Part shown: in pieces, positions 58,336-64,000 of the stretch
Layout: each line of letters begins with the position of its first letter
How positions within the stretch are numbered: the first letter of the stretch is position 1
Source: Lycorma delicatula
Taxonomy: Eukaryota; Arthropoda; Insecta; Hemiptera; Fulgoridae
NCBI RefSeq assembly: GCF_047948215.1
Contig: NC_134463.1
Location: 100,220,657-100,284,656, forward strand
Reading direction: 5' to 3'
DNA length: 64,000 bases
The notes under the pieces: generated by a model
Seen by the model: the letters and a program-made list of their open reading frames with translations, nothing else
What the model was told of the DNA's origin: nothing
Database searches by the model: none
Made by a program: the position numbers and the translations under genes

Positions 58336-58689
58336 AGCAGTGCTAAGCGCATGTTTCATTACTTCAAATGATCGTCCGTTTTTTTATGTTCTAGATTCTA
58401 TTATTCTCTTCTAATGTGTTCCATTTACCGACTTATTTAGAGTTCTACTCATTTGATTCTCCAGTTGTTAATCTACATGTTTTTTGTGAGTCTTTAATAT
58501 TTGTTAGTATTTTAGCTTTTTTTATTCAAAGAATTGTGTGAATATTTGTAAATTTTTATTCGCTTAAATTATTTATTTATCAATAAACATTGTTTATTAT
58601 TGCTTTTTTTAATTTATTACTTGAATTATTAAAGTTAATAAAAACTTCCTATTTACTCAATACGACAATGGTTGCATGTGAAGAAAAGT

Positions 58690-59226
58690 TTCACGTGTTT
58701 AGCATACGATAAGCCCCATCTTACAATTTCAGCAAAATTTTGGTCATCCCTTGCCGTAATGGTTGGTCATATCAAAAATTGTCTTATCACTTTAAACCGA
58801 TTCGACACTCTGCCTACTAAGGAAGGTATGATTATTTTTTGTCTTCGAAAATCATTTTTTCAATCCCTTGGGTTGCAAAAACGGTTGGGCCAATGGCTGG
58901 TGATATCAAAAAAATTAACTTATTCAAAGGCACTTATCCAAAGAAGAGTAGGAACTGTAAACTAATTCGATATTTTACTTAATAAGAAAGTTATAGCGAT
59001 ATTTTGTTTTTTCGAAAAAGCCCTTCCATTTCCACTCCCACGGTCTGATTTTGGCCATTAACGAACTCGACCGAGATTTTGGGACGAGTTATTTTTAAGG
59101 AACAATTTGAAAGTAATTGGCACAAAATTACGGCAGTTTTCGTGTTTACAAGAAAGTGAAATATATATATATATTTTTTTTTAATGGTACCCATTAAAAT
59201 AGGTAGCTTTCGTATGAAATCTACCT
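58690..59226 (-). repeat. Dispersed repeat R-B, copy 2 (main part)
   Basis: The reverse complement is collinear with 28885..29430: CATACGAAAGCTACC, TTTCACTTTCTTGTAAACAC, CGCTATAACTTTCTTATTAA, AGTTCCTAC, CTTCCTTAGTAGGC, CAATTTTTGATATGACCAAC, CAAGGGATGACCAAAATTTT. Its other end continues at 59852 beyond the LINE inserted at GAAATCTACCT. Confidence 0.85.
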
Positions 59227-59841
59227 TTTTTTGTCTTCAGTCATTTGACTGGTTTGATGCAGCTCTCCAAGATTCACTATCTAGTGCTAGTCGTTTCATT
59301 TTAGTATACCCTCTACATCCTACATCCCCAACAATTTGTTTTACATATTCCAAACGTGGCCTGCCTACACAATTTTTTCCTTCTACCTGTCCTTCCAATA
59401 TTAAAGCGACTATTCCAGGATGCCTTAGTATGTGGCCTATAAGTCTGTCTCTTCTTTTAACTATATTTTTCCAAATGCTTCTTTCTTCATCTATTTGCCG
59501 CAATACCTCTTCATTTGTCACTTTATCCATCCATCTGATTTTAAACATTCTTCTAGAGCACCACATTTCAAAAGCTTCTAATCTTTTCGTCTCAGATACT
59601 CCGATTGTCCAAGCTTCACTTCCATATAAAGCGATACTCCAAACATATACTTTCAAAAATTTTTTCCTGACATTTAAATTAATTTTTGATGTAAACAAAT
59701 TATATTTCTGACTGAAGGCTCGTTTCGCTTGTGCTATTCGGCATTTTATATCGCTCCTGCTTCGTCCATCTTTAGTAATTCTACTTCCCAAATAACAAAA
59801 TTCTTCTACCTGCATAATCTTTTCACCTCCTATTTTCACAA
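59227..59841 (-). mobile_element. LINE insertion, open frame (L-A copy 3)
   Basis: Minus strand, uninterrupted for 200 codons (59839..59237): IMQVEEFCYLGSRITKDGRS, RSDIKCRIAQAKRAFSQKYN, LFTSKINLNVRKKFLKVYVW, SIALYGSEAWTIGVSETKRL, EAFEMWCSRRMFKIRWMDKV, then EEVLRQIDEERSIWKN, RLIGHILRHPGIVALILEGQ, GRPRLEYVKQIVGDVG, and LALDSESWRAASNQSND with a stop. It is the C-terminal third of the L-A ORF2, 5' truncated before the palm ends, with a short T run (poly-A) at 59226-59232. A 10-bp perfect target-site duplication AAATCTACCT (59217..59226, 59842..59851) flanks it. Youngest-looking LINE in the window; it cannot be autonomous. Confidence 0.92.
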
Positions 59842-59851
59842 AAATCTACCT

Positions 59852-59900
59852 AATATAGTCAAAATTATAAGATATATTCAATAATAATAGCTATAGTAGT
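59852..59900 (-). repeat. Dispersed repeat R-B, copy 2 (far side)
   Basis: Short continuation of R-B beyond the L-A insertion. Similarity to the 302-bp unit fades within about 30 bp. Confidence 0.45.
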
Positions 59901-59934
59901 AAAGTTAACCGAATTTTTTATTTATTTAAAGTTC

Positions 59935-59978
59935 ACTTATTATTATTATTATTACTGTTATTATTTTCATTATTAGAC
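59935..59978. repeat. (TTA)n microsatellite
   Basis: Run of ATT triplets with interruptions. Confidence 0.8.
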
Positions 59979-59984
59979 TAGTAG

Positions 59985-62900
59985 CTTAATAGCTTATCCC
60001 GTTGGTTTTCAACACTGGTTGCTGGTAGCATAAATAAGAAAGAGAAAGGAACGAAGTAATTTATTTATTTCGTAGATTTTTCTTTTGTGTTTGTATATAT
60101 ATATTTATATATATATATCTGCTATGGCACAGATTGAATATTGTACGAAGCTACAAATAGACCTTATGTTAGAATAACATTTCAGTAAAATTTTCCCAAA
60201 CGCATTAAAAAAGACTTTGAAATAATTTTAGATGAAACTAATTAGCACACCAACAAGAATAATGGTGGAACATTTCCAAACGTATTAAGACAAGAAAACA
60301 GAACGAGGGGTTAAGAGTAAAAGAGTGACAGAGAGAAGTTTTAAAGAAGCAACGAGTAAGCCGTAAGAGAAAACTAGAAGCAAAAGCGATGAGCAAACGG
60401 TGTTATTAAAATGGCGTGAGATAATGTAAGGAATAGCGTGTGATAATCACTCCCACCCGTTTTGCTTCCCCGTCATCCTTCATCTTTCTTCTTCTATTCG
60501 TTCTTATTATTATTCTTCTATCTATGTACCTCCCTCCCGTCTCGTTTCCTTCTCATGAAATCATTTCATACACCCCCTCGTATTGCGGTTATTAATGATG
60601 AAGATTTGCGTTTAGCTTATGAGCGAAGAAAATTAATTAAAAGTACAAGAAGCTTACGGTATGTTTGTTGTCATTATAACATACTTTGTACTAATAATAT
60701 CATAACGTAGCATAACGTATAACGAGACATTGTCATTGCTGTTATCTTCTGCTACTTATCACGATCATCTATCCGTGGCCGTAATAATTTCATCGACCTA
60801 CACACTTATATTCTGTGTTTATATATCATATATATGTATATTTTCCCGTATTATTATATTGTTATACGTTAAAAAATATTATTGTCAACGCCATTTAGAT
60901 GTCATCTCCGGAAATTTCATTACATTGATGTTAACGCTATTTATTTTTTCCTTTTTTCCCACAATAATAAGGTACTCTTTCGTTTATATACGTTTTATAA
61001 TTAGTTGATAAATATATATATAGCATTGTAATTTAACATAATTAGCTCATAAATTTTCTCACAGTTTTCTTCTTTTTTTTATTTACCATTAAAATTAAAA
61101 CTAATTACGTTTACTAATTTATTTTTATTAAGTGTCTTGTAGTTACTATACAAAATATACTATTGTTAAAATAATTTTTTATTGTTGTCTGTAGTATTCG
61201 TATGTTATAAAAAGAACATATTTATTTATATAGAATTATATTTTAGGTCGAATAATTACGATCTAATTCAGATCAAAACCGTTTCTTAATTCTAAAGGCA
61301 TATCCTTTGTGGTTTTCTTTTGTTTGTGTATATACTGAATGAATTCTGTATAAATTTATATTGCCATATTACTTACAAGTTTTAACCGAATTGAACATTT
61401 CTATTTAATTTGTTTGGTGATACCTAAGAAAAAATTAAACGATTATAAAAAAATCAATTTTATTGAAAGAGAACTATATATTAAATTTCGAAACAAATTG
61501 AAGAAAACAAATTATAAGTATTTCTATCAAAGTTTGGATCTGATTAATTTTTGGTTTTTACTTTTCCAAATGCTAGAACATTGTAAAGGGATACCACCCT
61601 CCATATTTAATCGTATAATCATATTTAATATTTGATTATTTTGATGTTTGTTGATAATTTTTGTTTTCTAAAATACAAAAATTTATTTATAGAGACTGTC
61701 AGACGGAAGAATATTAAATTAATAATAAGTAAGAAAATCTTGAGTAGACCAAAAGAAAGATGTTTAGGTGGGTAAGAAAAATTTAAAAAGCTGTGGAAAG
61801 TTTTCGATTAGGAGAGGAGGAGAAACTAAATTAAGTGATCCATGATCTCTATCCCGATCCAATAACGAATAAAAGGACTTAACGATATAACTAGAACGGT
61901 TTTAAATACAATAATAAAACCCGGTAAGGTATCTTGTGTATTAGGGGAATTTTATTAACCGTGTATTTTATTCTTTTTAATCAGATAAGAGGGTAGAAAA
62001 ACAATATTATATGAGATGCTACAATTCGAAAGTAATTTTAACTTTTAAGACTTTTAGTCGATGTTGGTTTTTTTTCAACTTATCAAAATATAATTCTCAC
62101 CCTCGTACATGTTATTTTAATAAAATAAGTAGTTCGTTTATCTTTATTCTTATTGTTCATGTTTAATTCTAAAATAAATATTTAACCTATAAAATATATT
62201 ACATATCATCAGGATGTAAAAATAAGATAGATCTACTTTTGCCAGAAAAAGGGACAGAAAGAAATGGAAGATGAACAAAAATGAAACCTAATGAAAAAAT
62301 GAGAAACACACGGAAGAAGAGAAACGAAACTAGAAAGAATTGATATTTGCGTGGTCCTAAATATGTCTTTTCGCATAAAAAAAAGATGACTATGGGCTAA
62401 GTTTCCTTTAGCTCTTATTTTATAACTGAAATGTTACAGGTAAAGTGAAGAAATCTTCTTCACAAAGTTAATATTGAATTTCCATAATAGTTTCACAATC
62501 GTTTAGCAGAATGCATATCTGGGATATTTGATCTTTTTTTTTTATAATGTAGATTTTTCAACTAGTATTTAAATAAAATGATTCTACTAGAATAAGAATT
62601 GAATAATAGTATAAATGATTCTAAAAGAAATAAATAAATATGTGATGAAAACTAGTAATAAAAATTTGTCAATAATTTTGGAAAAAATTTAAATAAAAGC
62701 TAAATATTTACAAAAGTAAACAAAGAAATTATAAAAAAATTGCTATGTTTCAATCGATACTGATTTTCCGATCGTTGAAAATCGAGTCATATTTTTAACC
62801 TAAAAATAAGTTTAAGCTAATGTTTGTCACACATAAATTTTTTTGAATTACCTGAAATGAGCGTAGAAATGTAGAATATTTCAAGGTTTCGCGTTAATTT

Positions 62901-64000
62901 TAAAAATAAAAAAAAGAATAGTTATACGTTTTCTATTTATATAATTTATTCATAGAAGACCGCATTAATTATATTTAAAAAAAAACTCTTATCCTAAACT
63001 GTGGTAGATCAAATCTGTGGTAGGCCGGTGGTACTGAAGATATGTTATACAAGTGCAATATAACAACCGACATCACAGACAAGAGCGAACAACAGTTCCG
63101 GTTGCTAGAAGTAACATTTAGGACTAAAGTAATCTTTCATCCACGCTTCAACTGCAGTCTATTCCATCCTAAAGATTTATCGCTTTATCTGTGCTGCTAG
63201 TCTCCATCTTTTAACTTAATAAGACTTATGTAAATAGCCAAAATTCCATCGCTGTCAGTAATTTTAATAAACTACCACCACATCCTGTTAAATGTTTTAA
63301 CAGTGTATAAATAAATAAATATGTATTTTTTTATTTTATTTATTTCACTAAATTTCTTTGAATTTTACCGTTTATTGTGCTGTTCGTAACTCAATAAATC
63401 TGAAAAACATCATTTAATGAAATTTATATACGGTTCTAACAATATGATACTTTAAACAACATAAAAATGTGGCCACAATATAGCTTAAAATTCCAATGAA
63501 TATATTAAAAATGTTCTATTTCTTATTTTTATAAAACAAGGTTACATTTGAAATTTCATAAAATGTTTTAAATAGATTTACTGAAAATTTTATTTTTTTC
63601 GATTTGTTATTATGTTTAAATGTATATACTATGAGCAATAAAAGTTTCACTAAAAATGTTTCAACAGTGTGTAATGAGAAATAATGTAGACCAAACAAAT
63701 TCAGATATTTGCAATTACTTACTTAATTATGGCAGAAACGCTAAGGCCACACATTGAGTAAAGTAGTAGAAACATACATTTTCACTTTTATTTGTACAAT
63801 TTCTATTTTTTCCAAGATTAATTTTTTTCATTTCTAATTTTGTGTTAACTGGAAGGTTCACGAAGTTTTATTATTTAAAAATGGTTCGAATTGTTTTGAC
63901 TTGAGTTTTTACTGGCTTTTGAAAGCAAAAGCGTATTATTAAAAACATCTATGTGATCATCGTTTGACGTGAAAGTACCAACTGAGCGAAAAAAAAACAG
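59985..64000. other. No gene recognised
   Basis: AT-rich DNA with a purine-rich stretch at about 60230-60420 followed by a pyrimidine-rich stretch at 60460-60570, TA runs near 60096-60118, and chance frames only (for example 61414..61635, Lys/Phe-rich, no motif). Confidence 0.45.

Noticed and set aside
59184..59711. 175-codon plus frame
   Set aside because: Antisense shadow of the L-A reverse transcriptase C-terminus, which matches LINE proteins on the minus strand.

Overview
This window looks like AT-rich arthropod (most likely insect) nuclear DNA made almost entirely of transposable-element debris. I found no convincing host-gene exon, functional tRNA, rRNA, CRISPR array or prokaryotic operon. 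An insect source is suggested by Jockey-, RTE- and R1-like non-LTR retrotransposon remnants, two tRNA-derived SINE families, a DDE transposase scrap of a type common in insects, and a probable Helitron-type remnant. I suspect Hemiptera from the look of the SINEs, but that is recall and not a demonstration. All family assignments come from reading translations by eye.

Layout. 1-9 kb: AT-rich DNA with paired dispersed repeats (0.7/7.3 kb; 5.9/8.1 kb), a 144-bp tandem duplication at 5.2-5.5 kb, and a decayed minus-strand LINE at 3.8-4.7 kb split by a SINE. 10-18 kb: two Jockey-like remnants, each carrying a nested SINE, plus further SINE copies and an unexplained GC-richer block. 19-20.6 kb: the best-preserved long reverse transcriptase (RTE-like, minus strand, about 1.5 kb, two frame breaks, catalytic FADD kept). 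21-32 kb: dispersed repeats, decayed minus-strand LINE C-termini, a transposase fragment and second-family SINEs. 33-38 kb: mostly AT-rich with nothing recognised. 38.7-44.7 kb: a long damaged LINE, a four-copy 302-bp tandem array and a short copy of the same LINE. 45-51 kb: fold-back dispersed elements, one split by another LINE, a 45-bp-arm hairpin, and a 148-bp tandem repeat in which one unit holds a large TA/TG microsatellite. 52.6-55.5 kb: an R1-like reverse transcriptase scrap, a probable Helitron-type coding remnant with a 21-residue repeat, and an isolated GC-rich island. 55.9-59.9 kb: a SINE, another decayed LINE C-terminus, and a young LINE insertion with an open frame inside a dispersed repeat. 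60-64 kb: AT-rich with nothing recognised.

Nothing here forms a working pathway. The value is in the nesting order, target-site duplications, shared SINE 3' ends, and repeats caught changing state: dispersed to tandem, tandem unit to microsatellite, and direct to fold-back.
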